From Variovorax paradoxus (GTDB lineage Bacteria > Pseudomonadota > Gammaproteobacteria > Burkholderiales > Burkholderiaceae_C): a DNA stretch of 64,000 bases. The notes under the pieces are model-generated. The model was not told where the DNA came from. It saw only the letters and a program-made list of their open reading frames with translations, and did no database searches. A program made the position numbers and the translations under genes. Location: positions 3,363,001-3,427,000 of the forward strand of contig NZ_CP091716.1 in the NCBI RefSeq assembly GCF_022009635.1, written 5' to 3'. Below are positions 19,333 to 31,024 of this stretch, one piece after another; positions within the stretch are counted from its first letter, which is position 1; the number at the start of each line of letters is the position of its first letter.

Positions 19333-19967
19333 GCGCCGGCGCCCAACCCTCCGTGGCCGAGGTGCTGCGTCCGCTGCGCAATGCCACCCACGCACTGCAC
19401 GAAGCGCTCGACAGCCGCCTGCCGATCGCGCGCGAAGACGCCTCGCTGGCCGACTACGCCGCCCACCTGCGTGCCCTGCGCCCGTGGCTGGAGGCTGTGC
19501 GCCAGGCGCTGGCCGCCCCCGGCGACCCGGGGCTCGACCGCGTGGCGCGGCGTACCGAGCGGCGGCTGGCCGCGCTCGCGCTCGATCTAGAAGACGCCGG
19601 CGCGGCGCCCGACGGGCAGTGCGCCGCGGCCCCCTCCGAAGCCTCCGAAGCACCGCTGGCCCCGCAACTCGCGCAGGCCTCCAGCGACCCGGCCTTTGCC
19701 TGGGGCCTGGCCTACGTGCTCGAAGGCTCCCAGCTCGGCGGCATGGCCATGCACAAGCGCCTGGGGCCGCGGCTGGCGCCGCACCCGATGCGTTACTTCC
19801 AGCCGGTCGATGCACCCGAAGGCCTGCCCGCGCAGTGGAAAGACTTTGTCGCGCAACTGGCGGCCGTGATGCGCGACCCGGCGGCGGTCGGCTCGGCCCA
19901 GCGCGGCGCGGTGGCCGGCTTCGAGACCCTGATGCCGCGTTTCGGCCTGCAGCCTGCCGGACTGTAG
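19329..19967 (+). CDS. bphO: heme oxygenase, biliverdin-forming (BphO-type)
   Basis: This 212-residue enzyme opens heme to biliverdin, the chromophore for the phytochrome encoded next. LRNATHALHEALDSRLP near the N-terminus contains the proximal His (H24) of the family; the distal helix with YVLEGSQLGGMAMHKRL supplies the Gly-rich distal segment. The start overlaps the stop of the upstream regulator (ATGA). A central low-complexity Ala/Pro/Glu insertion (residues ~90-115) is longer than in many homologues. Context with bphP makes the assignment firm. Confidence 0.93.
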   Translation: MSAGAQPSVAEVLRPLRNATHALHEALDSRLPIAREDASLADYAAHLRALRPWLEAVRQALAAPGDPGLDRVARRTERRLAALALDLEDAGAAPDGQCAAAPSEASEAPLAPQLAQASSDPAFAWGLAYVLEGSQLGGMAMHKRLGPRLAPHPMRYFQPVDAPEGLPAQWKDFVAQLAAVMRDPAAVGSAQRGAVAGFETLMPRFGLQPAGL

Positions 19968-20002
19968 GAACCGACCGACGAGACAGCCAAGGACACGCAG
20001 GC

Positions 20003-20062
20003 ATGATCCTTTCGACTTATTTTCTTCAGAAGAACCCGAGCGGCTGCAGCCGCGTCGCATGA
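20003..20062 (+). CDS. 19-residue ORF overlapping the bphP start
   Basis: A short frame (M I L S T Y F L Q K N P S G C S R V A) begins after AGGA and ends in a TGA overlapping the bphP ATG (ATGA at 20059-20062). It may serve only to couple bphP translation to the operon, since bphP itself has no good ribosome site. Expression is not shown. Confidence 0.3.
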   Translation: MILSTYFLQKNPSGCSRVA

Positions 20063-22347
20063 GCTTGTCCAACGTGCCATCGCCCCTCATTTCCACCGAG
20101 CCCGCGGCCGGCGGCCGGCCCATCGAGCCCCCAGAGGTCGACCTGTCCAACTGCGACCTCGAGCCGATCCGCGTGCCCGGCTCGATCCAGCCGCACGGCC
20201 GCATGCTGGTGCTGCTGCCCGATTCGCTGGCGCTGGTCGCATGGAGCGAGAACTGGCCCGACGACCAACTGGCCGCCGCGCTGGCGGCCGTTCGCGGGCT
20301 GAGCCTGCCGCCGCTGGCGCCGGGCGGCTCGCCGGTGTCGCTGGGCGCGATGACGCTGGCGCAGGTCACCTTCGACGCCGCCGCGCACCGCAGCAACAAC
20401 CACCTGATCGTCGAGTTCGAGGCCGCCTCGCCCTCGGGCGGCAACGAGGCGCCGATCTATTCGCTGGGCCGCGTCTTCCTGCCCCGCTTGCAGGAGGCGG
20501 GCACGATGACCGAGCTGTGTGCCCTGGCCGCGCGCGAAATGAAGCGGCTCACCGGCTTCGGCCGCTGCCTGGTCTACCGCTTCGACGCCGCCGGCCACGG
20601 CGAGGTGCTGGCCGAGGAGGCCGACGCCGGCTATGACAGCTACAGCGGCCATCACTTTCCCGCCTCCGACATTCCGCGGCAGGCGCGCGCGCTGTACCTC
20701 GTCAATCATTTCCGGCTGATTGCCGACGCCAACTACCGGCCGGTGCGCCTGCGCGCCACCGACGCCGCGCTCACCGCCGCCGACATCGACCTGTCGCAGG
20801 CGCAGCTGCGCAGCGTCTCGCCGATCCACCTCGAGTACATGCGCAACATGGGCACGCTGGCGTCCATGTCGGTGTCGATCGTCATCGACGGCAAGCTCTG
20901 GGGGCTCATCTCCTGCCATGACCATGCGCCGCGCTTCCTCGACACCGGCACGCGGCTCGCGTGCGAGCACCTGGGCCAGCTGCTGTCGCTGCAGATCCAG
21001 TCGAAGGAAAGCAACGGCGAGGTGGCCGAGCGGCTCGAGCTGCGCCAGCTCACGCTGCAGATCGTCTCGCACCTGGCCGACAGCGACGCCACCCTGCAGC
21101 ACCTGACGGCCGAGGTTTCGCTGATGCTGCGCGTGATGCGCGCCACCGGTGCCGCCGTGGTGCTCGACGACGAAGCCTGGTGCGTGGGCGACGTGCCGGC
21201 CCGGGTGCATGTGCAGGAACTGGCTGGCTGGATCGCCGGGCTTGGCGTGGAGGTCTACGAGAGCAACGCGCTGGCCGCGCACTTCGCGCCCGCGGCGCAG
21301 TTCCAGGACGTGGCGGCGGGCGTGCTCGCCATATCGATTTCGCAGGTGCACCGGCACCTGATCCTCTGGTTTCGGCCGGAGATCGTGCAGACGGTGCGCT
21401 GGGCGGGCGATCCGCAGAAACCGCAGATGGTGGTCAGCGGGCGCATGCATCCGCGCCTGAGCTTCGCGAGTTGGGTCGAGCACATCCGGGGGCGCTCCAC
21501 GCCGTGGTCCGTGGCCGAGGTCGGGGCGGCCGGCGAGCTGCGCCAGGCGCTGATCGGCATCGTGCTGCGCCGCGCCGAGGAGCTGGCGGCCGTGGCCTCC
21601 GAGCTGGGCCGCGTCAACAAGGAGCTGGAGGCTTTCTCGTACACCGTGTCGCACGACCTGCGCGCGCCCATGCGGCACATCGCCGGCTATGTCGACCTGG
21701 TGGCCCAGACCGAGGGCAAGCAGCTGAGCGCGCGAGCTCATCGCTATCTTTCGCACGTCAAGGACGCCGCCGCCTTCGCGGGGCAGATGGTCGACGCGCT
21801 GCTCGACTTCTCGCGCATGGGCCGCTCCGCGCTCAAGCAGCGGCAGGTCGACAGCGCCTCGCTGGTCGACGGGCTGGTGCGCGAACTGACGCGGCTGGAG
21901 CCGCAGCGCAACATCGAGTGGCAGGTCGACGCCGACCTGCCGCTGCTGTACGCCGACCCGCTGCTGCTGCAGGTGGCGGTGCGCAACCTGCTGGCCAACG
22001 CGGTCAAGTACTCGCGCACCCGCAGCCCGTCGCGCATCGCGGTGCGCGCCATCCACAGCGACCTGGGCGACGGCCTCGAGGTGCAGGACAACGGCGTGGG
22101 CTTCCAGATGAAATACGTCGACAAGCTGTTCGGCGTGTTCCAGCGGCTGCACCAGGCCGAGGATTTCGAAGGCACGGGCATCGGCCTGGCCAATGTGAAG
22201 CGGATCGTGGAGCGTCATGGCGGCACGGTCTGGGCAAAAGGGGAGATCGACGCGGGGGCGAGCTTCGGCTTCATCCTGCCGCGCCAGGGCCCCGACAACG
22301 CGGCCGCCTCGACGGCACCGGCCGCCAACGGAGAAGGACATGCTTAA
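20059..22347 (+). CDS. bphP: bacteriophytochrome histidine kinase
   Basis: A 762-residue red/far-red photoreceptor kinase. The N-terminal segment holds C32 (SNCDLEPIRVPGSIQPHG), the biliverdin-attachment cysteine of bacteriophytochromes; PAS to ~120; GAF with SGHHFPASDIPRQARALY around 194-210 (PASDIP chromophore motif); PHY to ~510; then HisKA with the phospho-His near 531 (YTVSHDLRAPMRHI) and HATPase_c (NLLANAVKYSRTR, VQDNGVGFQM, GTGIGLANVKRI). Light-driven isomerisation of biliverdin changes kinase activity. Its gene follows bphO by 91 bp and overlaps the next regulator gene by 8 bp. The start is fixed by the PAS sequence. Confidence 0.97.
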   Translation: MSLSNVPSPLISTEPAAGGRPIEPPEVDLSNCDLEPIRVPGSIQPHGRMLVLLPDSLALVAWSENWPDDQLAAALAAVRGLSLPPLAPGGSPVSLGAMTLAQVTFDAAAHRSNNHLIVEFEAASPSGGNEAPIYSLGRVFLPRLQEAGTMTELCALAAREMKRLTGFGRCLVYRFDAAGHGEVLAEEADAGYDSYSGHHFPASDIPRQARALYLVNHFRLIADANYRPVRLRATDAALTAADIDLSQAQLRSVSPIHLEYMRNMGTLASMSVSIVIDGKLWGLISCHDHAPRFLDTGTRLACEHLGQLLSLQIQSKESNGEVAERLELRQLTLQIVSHLADSDATLQHLTAEVSLMLRVMRATGAAVVLDDEAWCVGDVPARVHVQELAGWIAGLGVEVYESNALAAHFAPAAQFQDVAAGVLAISISQVHRHLILWFRPEIVQTVRWAGDPQKPQMVVSGRMHPRLSFASWVEHIRGRSTPWSVAEVGAAGELRQALIGIVLRRAEELAAVASELGRVNKELEAFSYTVSHDLRAPMRHIAGYVDLVAQTEGKQLSARAHRYLSHVKDAAAFAGQMVDALLDFSRMGRSALKQRQVDSASLVDGLVRELTRLEPQRNIEWQVDADLPLLYADPLLLQVAVRNLLANAVKYSRTRSPSRIAVRAIHSDLGDGLEVQDNGVGFQMKYVDKLFGVFQRLHQAEDFEGTGIGLANVKRIVERHGGTVWAKGEIDAGASFGFILPRQGPDNAAASTAPAANGEGHA

Positions 22348-22790
22348 GCCGATCCTGCTTGTCGAGGACGACAAGCGAGACCTCGAACTCACCCTCATCG
22401 CGCTGGAGCGCAGCCAGCTCGCGAACGACGTGGTCGTGCTGCGCGACGGCGCGCAGGCGCTCGAATACCTGCACCGAGAAGGCGAACACGCGGAGCGCGC
22501 CGAGGGCAACCCGGCCGTGATCCTGCTGGACCTGAAGCTGCCCAAGGTCACCGGCCTGGAAGTGCTGCAGGCGGTGCGCTCCAACGCGGCGCTGCGCAGC
22601 ATTCCGGTGGTGATGCTCACCTCGTCGCAGGAAGAGTCGGACGTGCTGCGCAGCTACGAGCTGGGCGTGAACGCCTATGTGGTCAAGCCGGTGGCCTTCG
22701 ACCGATTCGTCTCGGCCATTGCCGAGCTGGGTGTGTTCTGGGCGGTGCTCAACGAGCCGCCACCGGGTTCGCTGAAGGCGGCGCGCAAAC

Positions 22791-22798
<8 letters not shown>
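22340..22798 (+). CDS. Rcp1-like response regulator, cognate partner of BphP
   Basis: 152 residues, receiver only, with ILLVEDDKRDLEL, phosphoacceptor D64 (VILLDLKLPKVTG) and the VVMLTSSQEESDV and NAYVVKPVAF segments typical of the Rcp1/CheY-like regulators encoded beside cyanobacterial and bacterial phytochromes. It has no DNA-binding domain. It overlaps bphP by 8 bp and the hybrid kinase gene by 8 bp, so it is translated from the same message and is the likely first phospho-acceptor from BphP. The insertion after helix 2 (HREGEHAERAEGN) is common in this subgroup. Confidence 0.92.
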
Positions 22799-25325
<2,527 letters not shown>

Positions 25326-25338
25326 AACCGAAAGCGCC

Positions 25339-26838
25339 TCAGGACTCCGCCGGCGTCACCGCGCCCAGCGGCCCCAGCGGGCCGAAGGCGCCCGGCGAGC
25401 TTGCTCCGGCCAGCGGCAGCCGCACCGTCACCTGCAGGCCCGGGCCCAGCCCGGTGCCGTCGAGCGCGATGGTGCCGCCGTGCGCATCGATCACCGCGCG
25501 CACGATCGCCAGCCCCAGGCCGCTGCCGGTCTGCGTCTGGTCGGGGTCGCGGAAGAAGCGATCGAACACGCGCTCGCGCAGCGCCGGCATGATGCCCGGC
25601 CCTTGGTCTGCCACCGTCAGCACCGCCTCGTTGCCGACGCGCCGGATGCCCACGCTCACCGTCGAGCCGACGGGGCTGTACTTGGTGGCGTTGTCGATCA
25701 GGTTGTCGATCATCGAGACCAGGCTGTCGCGGTCGCCCGCGATCTCCACCGGCTCGTCGGTCACCAGTTCGATCTCCACCTCGCGCACATGCGCCAGCGC
25801 CGACAGCGCCGCGAGCCGCTCCTGCAGCAGGTCGTCGAGCCGCAGCGGCCCGGGCGCCGAGGCCTGGGCGTTGCTGCGCATGAGCCGCAGCAGCTGGCCC
25901 ACCAGCCGTTCGGCGCGCGCATTGCTGTTGAGCACCCGCGCGAACAGCTCGTGCTGGCGCTCGGTGGGAATGTGCTGCGTCAGCAGCGACTGCAGCGCCT
26001 CCACGTTCACCCGCATCGCCGCGATGGGCGTGCGCAGCTCGTGCGCCGCGTCGGCAATGAAGCTCTGCTCGCGCGCGATGCTGGCACGCAGCCGGTCCAT
26101 GAGCGCGTTGAAGTTGTGCACCAGCGGCAGCAGCTCTTCGTGCCGCGGCAGGGCGGTCACCGGGGCCAGGTCGTGCGGGCCGCGCGAGGCGATCTCGCGC
26201 GCCACCTTGCGCCAGGGCCGCAGCGCCAGCCGGATCGACAGCCACGCCGGCAGCAGCAGGAAGGGCACGCTGATGATCAGCGGCAGGACGTAGTAGCCGC
26301 GCGTCTGGAAGGTGAGCCAGATCTGCATGCCGCCGGGCGTGATCAGCGTGACGCGGGTCTTGCCCGTGGGCGACTCGATGGTGCGTGCGCGCCAGCTCTT
26401 GCCGTCGGCCTCCACCGTCTCGCCGATGTCGGGGCGGGTGTTCGAGATGCCCGAAGGCACGCCGTCGGAGCGATAGATTTCGCGGCCGTTCTGCCACACG
26501 ATGACGCTCGGCGACAGCGTGGCGTCGTTGCCGCTGCCGAAGGCATTGCGCAGCGCCAGGTCCATGGCGCGCAGGCTTTCGTACTGCTTGGCTGGCTGGT
26601 CGGTGAGGTTGCGCGCCACCGTGAGCATGCTGCGCTGCGAGGCGTCGAGCGTCGACAGGTCGTCGATCATCGCGGAGCCCAGCAGCAGCGCGACGGCCAC
26701 GCTCCACAGCAGCGTCATCATGCCGATCTGCGCGAACATCAGCCGGCGCACCAGCGAGGGCCGCCTCAGCCGCCCCCAGAGGTTGCGCAGCAGCCGGCGC
26801 GGTGCCCGCGCGAGCGCCCCCAGCGCATCGAGCGACAT
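25339..26838 (-). CDS. sensor histidine kinase, QseC-like
   Basis: 499 residues: transmembrane helix at ~35-58 (MFAQIGMMTLLWSVAVALLL), periplasmic sensor to ~170, second helix (YYVLPLIISVPFLLLPAWLS), HAMP-like linker, HisKA with H near 266 (IADAAHELRTPIAAMR), and HATPase_c (NLIDNATKYSPVG, VADQGPGIMP, GSGLGLAIVRAV). It resembles QseC/TctE-group inner-membrane kinases; the ligand is unknown. It pairs with the regulator gene upstream. ATG 26838 is used; GTG 26847, overlapping the regulator stop (GTGA), is an alternative that would add three residues and couple translation. Confidence 0.92.
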   Translation of the reverse strand: MSLDALGALARAPRRLLRNLWGRLRRPSLVRRLMFAQIGMMTLLWSVAVALLLGSAMIDDLSTLDASQRSMLTVARNLTDQPAKQYESLRAMDLALRNAFGSGNDATLSPSVIVWQNGREIYRSDGVPSGISNTRPDIGETVEADGKSWRARTIESPTGKTRVTLITPGGMQIWLTFQTRGYYVLPLIISVPFLLLPAWLSIRLALRPWRKVAREIASRGPHDLAPVTALPRHEELLPLVHNFNALMDRLRASIAREQSFIADAAHELRTPIAAMRVNVEALQSLLTQHIPTERQHELFARVLNSNARAERLVGQLLRLMRSNAQASAPGPLRLDDLLQERLAALSALAHVREVEIELVTDEPVEIAGDRDSLVSMIDNLIDNATKYSPVGSTVSVGIRRVGNEAVLTVADQGPGIMPALRERVFDRFFRDPDQTQTGSGLGLAIVRAVIDAHGGTIALDGTGLGPGLQVTVRLPLAGASSPGAFGPLGPLGAVTPAES

Positions 26839-26843
26839 GGGCG

Positions 26844-27533
26844 TCACGCCGGCTCCACCGGGTGCGACGCTGTCAGGTAGATCACGTAGCCGATGCCGCG
26901 CACGGTGCGGATGTAGCCGTCGCCGATCTTGCGGCGCAGGTTGGAGATGTGCACGTCCAGCACGTTGCTTCCGGGGCTCTGGCCGGGCATGGAGACCAGC
27001 GCCAGTTGCTCGAGCATGCGGCGCGCGACCACGCGGTCGGCGCGCTTGACCAGCAGGGTTAGCAGCTTGAATTCGCTGCGCGACAGCGCCACCGGCTCGC
27101 CGTTCACGCGCACGCGCTGCGTCGGCTCGTGCAGCCACAGGCCGCGCACCTCGAAGGTGGCGCCGTCGCCGCCGTAGCTGCGGCGGGTGAGGGCGCGCAC
27201 GCGCGAGATCAGCTCCGCCAGCACGAAGGGCTTGACCAGGTAGTCGTCGGCGCCGTTGTCCAGGCCCAGCAGCCGGTCGTTCAGGCCGTCGCGCGCGCTC
27301 AGGATCAGCACCGGCAGGCGCGCGCCTTCGCGGCGCAGCCGTTCGAGCACGGCCAGGCCGTCGCCGTCGGGCAGGCCGAGATCGAGCAGCAACAGGTCGC
27401 AGCCTTGCTCGTCAAGGATGCGCATTGCTTCCTCGATGCGGCGCACCCACACCACGTCCATGCCCTGGGTCTGCAGTGCGACGCGAATGCCGGTGGCCAG
27501 ATCGAAGTCGTCTTCGGCCAGGAGGATCTTCAT
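26844..27533 (-). CDS. OmpR/PhoB-family response regulator (partner of the QseC-like kinase)
   Basis: 229 residues with a receiver (KILLAEDDFDLATG, phosphoacceptor D51 in LLLLDLGLPDGDG, LPVLILSARDGLNDR, DDYLVKPFVLAELISRVRAL) and a winged-helix DNA-binding domain (LSRSEFKLLTLLVKRADRVV, NVLDVHISNLRRKIGDGYIRTVRGIGYV). ATG 27533 is used; an in-frame TTG nine bases upstream lies closer to the GGGGG ribosome-site candidate. The kinase gene follows immediately, as usual for such pairs. Confidence 0.92.
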   Translation of the reverse strand: MKILLAEDDFDLATGIRVALQTQGMDVVWVRRIEEAMRILDEQGCDLLLLDLGLPDGDGLAVLERLRREGARLPVLILSARDGLNDRLLGLDNGADDYLVKPFVLAELISRVRALTRRSYGGDGATFEVRGLWLHEPTQRVRVNGEPVALSRSEFKLLTLLVKRADRVVARRMLEQLALVSMPGQSPGSNVLDVHISNLRRKIGDGYIRTVRGIGYVIYLTASHPVEPA

Positions 27534-27681
27534 GGGCGGCAATCTACCCCCTGAAGCTGAAGAATTCCCAAAGAAAGCAGTGGCGCCGGCGGCCCGCGAG
27601 ACGCCGGATTTTCAGCAGACCTTCATCCAGGCGGATCAGGATTCGGGCTTGTTCCAACCGCCTGAAAAAAGAAAAGACACC

Positions 27682-28029
27682 ATGCATTCCAGGTACGCCA
27701 TCGCCGCCGCGATGCTCCTGCTGCCCCTGGCGGCGCTGGAGGCGCGCGCCCATCGCCCCGATCCCTTTCCCGAAGACTTCAGGCCGCTGCGGCCGGTGTA
27801 CCGGGTGGAGCAGCTGGAGCGCATCGACCTGCACCGCGACGGTCCGGGCACCGGATGGGGCCCCGGCGCGGGCGCGGGCTGGGCCACCGGCTGGGGCATG
27901 GACCCGCGCGCCGGCCGCCGCTACAGCCACGAGCGCTACGACGAGCCGCGGCGCAACCGGCGCGATTCCGACGGCGACGGCGTGCCCGACCGCTGGGACC
28001 GCCGGCCCCACGACCCGTCGCGTCGCTGA
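27682..28029 (+). CDS. secreted protein with C-terminal DSDGDGVPD calcium-binding-like repeat
   Basis: 115 residues: a cleavable signal peptide (MHSRYAIAAAMLLLPLAALEARA), a Pro/Arg-rich middle, a Gly/Trp-rich segment (GPGTGWGPGAGAGWATGWGM) and a final DSDGDGVPDRWDRRPHDPSRR resembling a thrombospondin type 3 repeat that binds Ca2+ through Asp side chains. One repeat alone may be structural. Similar short secreted proteins are common in Comamonadaceae without known function. A hydrolase gene starts 12 bp after, and the two-component genes diverge upstream. Confidence 0.7.
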   Translation: MHSRYAIAAAMLLLPLAALEARAHRPDPFPEDFRPLRPVYRVEQLERIDLHRDGPGTGWGPGAGAGWATGWGMDPRAGRRYSHERYDEPRRNRRDSDGDGVPDRWDRRPHDPSRR

Positions 28030-28040
28030 GCCACGGGGAC

Positions 28041-28943
28041 ATGCAGATGAGCCCCTACGAAGCAAGCCTGTCCGGCGCCCACTTCCGTTCGCCGGAAGCC
28101 AGGTCTTCATTGCTGGATTCGTATGCCCGCGTGCTCGCGCGCTGGCCGCTGCCCTATGAAAGCCGCTACGTCGAGACGCGCTACGGCCGCGCGCATGTGC
28201 TGGCCTCGGGGCCGGCCTATGCGCCGCCGGTGGTGCTGCTGCACGGCGGAGGCGGCAACGCCACCACCTGGGTGCACAACATCGCGCGGCTCGCGGGTTC
28301 GCTGCAGGTGTATGCGGTCGACATCATCGGCGACGCCGGCCGCACCGAAGGGCGCCGGCCTTCGTCGGAAGACGCGTACTGCAACTGGCTCGAAGACGTG
28401 CTGGTCGGCATCGGCCGGCCGAAGGTGGGGCTGTGCGGCGCCTCCTTCGGCGCGTGGCTCGCGGCGGCCTACACGCGGCACACCATGCGACGTGTGACCA
28501 GGCTCGCGCTGCTGGCGCCGCCCAACCTCGAGTCGCTGCGCATCGGCACCATGCTGCGCGCGGGGCTTGCGGCGGCGTTTCCCAGCGAACGGCGGGTGCG
28601 TGCTTTCCATGCGCTGGTGTCCTCGCCGACGGCGCCCGAGCCGCCGCCGTGGGCCATGGACGACCTGCTCGTGCGCTGGCGCTGCCAGCGCGGCTCGCCC
28701 CGGCCGCCGGGCCGCATGACCGACGCCGACTTGCGCGTGCTGCCCAAGAGCACGCTGCTGATGCTCGGCGAGGACGAGGCGCTGTACGACCCGCTGCGCG
28801 CCTGCGCCCGCGTGAAAGCCGTGGCGCCGCATGTGCGCGTCGAGCTGCTGCCCTATGCGGGCCACACCGTCGCCTTCGACCAGGCGGAGAAGGTCGGCGA
28901 CACGCTGGTCGAATTCTTCCGGCGCGACGGCTGGACGCTGTAG
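28041..28943 (+). CDS. alpha/beta hydrolase
   Basis: 300 residues with the alpha/beta-hydrolase order: oxyanion-hole strand PPVVLLHGGGGNATTW (~60-75), nucleophile elbow GASFGAW (Ser near 136), acid in LMLGEDEALYDP (Asp near 246) and His in YAGHTVAFDQ (near 276). The cap region between strands 6 and 7 is Pro/Arg-rich. Substrate is unknown; esterase or C-C hydrolase activity is possible. ATG 28041 is preced by GGGGAC at a proper distance, two codons before another ATG. It is probably co-transcribed with the secreted protein gene upstream. Confidence 0.85.
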   Translation: MQMSPYEASLSGAHFRSPEARSSLLDSYARVLARWPLPYESRYVETRYGRAHVLASGPAYAPPVVLLHGGGGNATTWVHNIARLAGSLQVYAVDIIGDAGRTEGRRPSSEDAYCNWLEDVLVGIGRPKVGLCGASFGAWLAAAYTRHTMRRVTRLALLAPPNLESLRIGTMLRAGLAAAFPSERRVRAFHALVSSPTAPEPPPWAMDDLLVRWRCQRGSPRPPGRMTDADLRVLPKSTLLMLGEDEALYDPLRACARVKAVAPHVRVELLPYAGHTVAFDQAEKVGDTLVEFFRRDGWTL

Positions 28944-28958
28944 CCCCGCCCCTGGCGC

Positions 28959-29780
28959 TCAGCGCGCCGTCAGCGGCTCCAGGCCGGTCTTGGTAATGGC
29001 CGGCGCGGCGGCCGGCGAGTTGAGGTAGCGAATCAGCTGCCGAGCCGCCTCGGGTTGCTTCGACGCGGTGGCGATGCCGGCCGAGAACACCGTCACGCGC
29101 TGCACCTCGGCGGGCAGCGGGCCGATGTAGTCGATGCCTTCGATGGGCAGCAGCTCGCTCACCTGCTGCAGCCCCAGCGCCGCGTCGCCGCGCGCCACCA
29201 CCGAGCCGACGCGTTCGCTCAGGATGCGCTTGCTCTTGGGCTTCACCTCGGCTTCGATGCCCAGCTTCTTGAGCAATTCGGTCTCGTAGTAAGTGCCGCT
29301 CGCACTGGCCGAATAGGCGATCGACGGCGCGGCGATCAGGGTGCGCTTCAACGCATCGACCGTGCTGATGTCAGGCCTGGGCGCGCCCTTGCGCACGGCG
29401 AAGCCGATGGCCGAGCGCACCAGGTCGACCTGGCTGCCCGGCACCACCTTGCCCTGCGCGACCAGCGCATCGAGCGCCGGGCGCGCGAGGATCACCACGT
29501 CGGCCGGCTCGTTGCGCGCAAGGCGGCTGGGAATGGAGTCGTCCGCGTTGCCCATCGACGCGCCATAGGCCGTCTTGACGCTGCGGCCGCTGCTGCGCTC
29601 GAAGGCCGGGCGCAGGTCGTTGTAGGCGGCGGTGAAGCCGCCGGAGGTCATGACGTGGATGTCCGCGCCGGTCGCGGGCGGTTGCGTGCCGCCGATGCCG
29701 CCGCAGCCGGCGAGCGCGAGGGCCGCGAGCAGCGGAAGCGCGGCGCGTCGGGTGAAGGAAGGGAAGAGGGGCTTCGTCAC
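28959..29780 (-). CDS. ModA-like periplasmic substrate-binding lipoprotein
   Basis: 273 residues with signal and lipobox LAGC (Cys25). The mature protein follows the SBP_bac_11 (ModA-like) fold: IHVMTSGGFTAAYNDLRPAF, ADVVILARPALDALVAQG, VDLVRSAIGFAVRKGAP, then second-lobe segments and an AARQLIRYLNSPAAAP C-terminus. Homologues bind molybdate/tungstate or other oxyanions or small acids. No permease or ATPase gene adjoins, so it may be an orphan receptor or feed an importer encoded elsewhere. It converges on the hydrolase gene, 15 bp apart. Confidence 0.82.
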   Translation of the reverse strand: MTKPLFPSFTRRAALPLLAALALAGCGGIGGTQPPATGADIHVMTSGGFTAAYNDLRPAFERSSGRSVKTAYGASMGNADDSIPSRLARNEPADVVILARPALDALVAQGKVVPGSQVDLVRSAIGFAVRKGAPRPDISTVDALKRTLIAAPSIAYSASASGTYYETELLKKLGIEAEVKPKSKRILSERVGSVVARGDAALGLQQVSELLPIEGIDYIGPLPAEVQRVTVFSAGIATASKQPEAARQLIRYLNSPAAAPAITKTGLEPLTAR

Positions 29781-29875
29781 GATGTCTCCATAAGAAAGGC
29801 GGCGAACGGGTGTCGCCTGCCGCTGTCATCGTAGAAGCCGGGGCTGTCATTCCGCTCACGGCGGATTCGGGGTTA

Positions 29876-30085
29876 TCACCGAGGCGGCGCGGGCTTGTCG
29901 TCGGTCTTCGCGTCAGTCTTGGCGTCGGTGGCCGGCAGCCGTCCGCGCTTTGCCAGCCCTTCGCGCAGCAGGAACTCGACCTGCGCGTTCGCGCTTCGCA
30001 GCTCTTGCGCCGCCAGGCGTTCGATCTCGGCCCACAGGGCCGGATCGATGCGCAGGGGGTAGGATTTTTTTCCGGGACTGGCCAT
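29876..30085 (-). CDS. Arc-type ribbon-helix-helix DNA-binding protein
   Basis: 69 residues. KSYPLRIDPALWAEIERLAA is the RHH beta-strand plus helix A and LRSANAQVEFLLREGLAKRG helix B, as in Arc/CopG repressors; the strand residues (YPLRI) would contact DNA in a dimer. The tail is Lys/Asp/Pro-rich and disordered. The gene begins 28 bp after the SPFH gene on the same strand, so both share a transcript. No toxin partner is visible, which argues against a toxin-antitoxin pair. It is a candidate autorepressor acting on the palindrome at 31025-31040. Confidence 0.85.
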   Translation of the reverse strand: MASPGKKSYPLRIDPALWAEIERLAAQELRSANAQVEFLLREGLAKRGRLPATDAKTDAKTDDKPAPPR

Positions 30086-30113
30086 CGAGGGGAAAGTGCG
30101 GGGCTTGGCGGGG

Positions 30114-31010
30114 TCAGGTGTACAGCGTACCCGTGTTGACGACAGGTTGAGTCTCGCGGTCGGAGCACAACACCACCAGCAGGTTCGACACCATCGAGGC
30201 CTTGCGTTCGTCGTCGAGCACCACGAGGTTGCGCTCCGACAGGCCGCGCAGCGCCGCCTCGACCATGCCGACCGCGCCGGCCACGATCTGGTGCCGCGCG
30301 CTCACGATGGCCACCGCCTGCTGGCGGCGCAGCATCACCTGCGCGATCTCGGGTGCATAGGCTAGGTGCGTGAGCTTGGCGTCGAGCACCTCGACACCGG
30401 CGCTCGCGAAGCGCTGGTTCAGCTCGGCCTTGAGCGCGTCGGCCACGGTGTCGAGGCCGGCGCGCAGCGTGGTCTCCTCGGTCGGCAGGTCGTCGCCGCT
30501 GTCGTAGGCGTAGAGGGTTGCGAGGTGGCGGATGGCGGCCTCGGCCTGGATGGCGACGAACTTGTTGTAGTCGTCTATTTCGAACACGGCCTGCGCCGTG
30601 TCGTGCACCCTCCACACCACCGCGGCGCCGATCTCCACCGGGTTGCCGCGCTTGTCGTTCACCTTCAGCGGCGGCGTGTTGAGGTTGCGCGCGCGCAGCG
30701 AGATCTTCTGGCCGCTTTGCAGCGGGTTGGTCCAGCGCAGGCCTTCGGTGCGGTCGGTGCCCTGGTACTCGCCGAAGAGCGTGAGGATGATGCCTTCGTT
30801 GGGCTGCAGCATGTACAGCCCCGGCACCAGCACCAGCGCCACCACGATCAGCAGCACGCTCATCGGCAGCGGCATCAGGCGCTGGACGATGGCGGCCGCG
30901 CCGAACGCAATCAGCAGCAGCACCACCGCGACGATGCCGTAGCCGTTGATGGAACGATAGGAGCGCTCCTTGCGGATGGAGCGGGGTGTTGCGGGGGGCT
31001 TCTCGTTCAT
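30114..31010 (-). CDS. SPFH/band-7 (stomatin-like) membrane protein
   Basis: 298 residues: a short basic N-terminus, two hydrophobic helices (residues ~28-50 [20 protein letters not shown] and ~54-72 [19 protein letters not shown]), then the SPFH domain ([22 protein letters not shown] start, [39 protein letters not shown]) and helical end ([20 protein letters not shown]). Such proteins oligomerise on membranes as scaffolds and often associate with proteases. ATG 31010 follows GGAGGAAC, so it is chosen over the ATG at 31064. A 16-bp palindrome lies 14 bp upstream of the start codon. Confidence 0.9.
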   Translation of the reverse strand: MNEKPPATPRSIRKERSYRSINGYGIVAVVLLLIAFGAAAIVQRLMPLPMSVLLIVVALVLVPGLYMLQPNEGIILTLFGEYQGTDRTEGLRWTNPLQSGQKISLRARNLNTPPLKVNDKRGNPVEIGAAVVWRVHDTAQAVFEIDDYNKFVAIQAEAAIRHLATLYAYDSGDDLPTEETTLRAGLDTVADALKAELNQRFASAGVEVLDAKLTHLAYAPEIAQVMLRRQQAVAIVSARHQIVAGAVGMVEAALRGLSERNLVVLDDERKASMVSNLLVVLCSDRETQPVVNTGTLYT

Positions 31011-31024
31011 GGGTTCCTCCGGTA

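Noticed and set aside
29876..31010. Toxin-antitoxin pair
   Set aside because: The RHH protein looks antitoxin-like, but its partner is a 298-residue SPFH membrane protein, not a small toxin.
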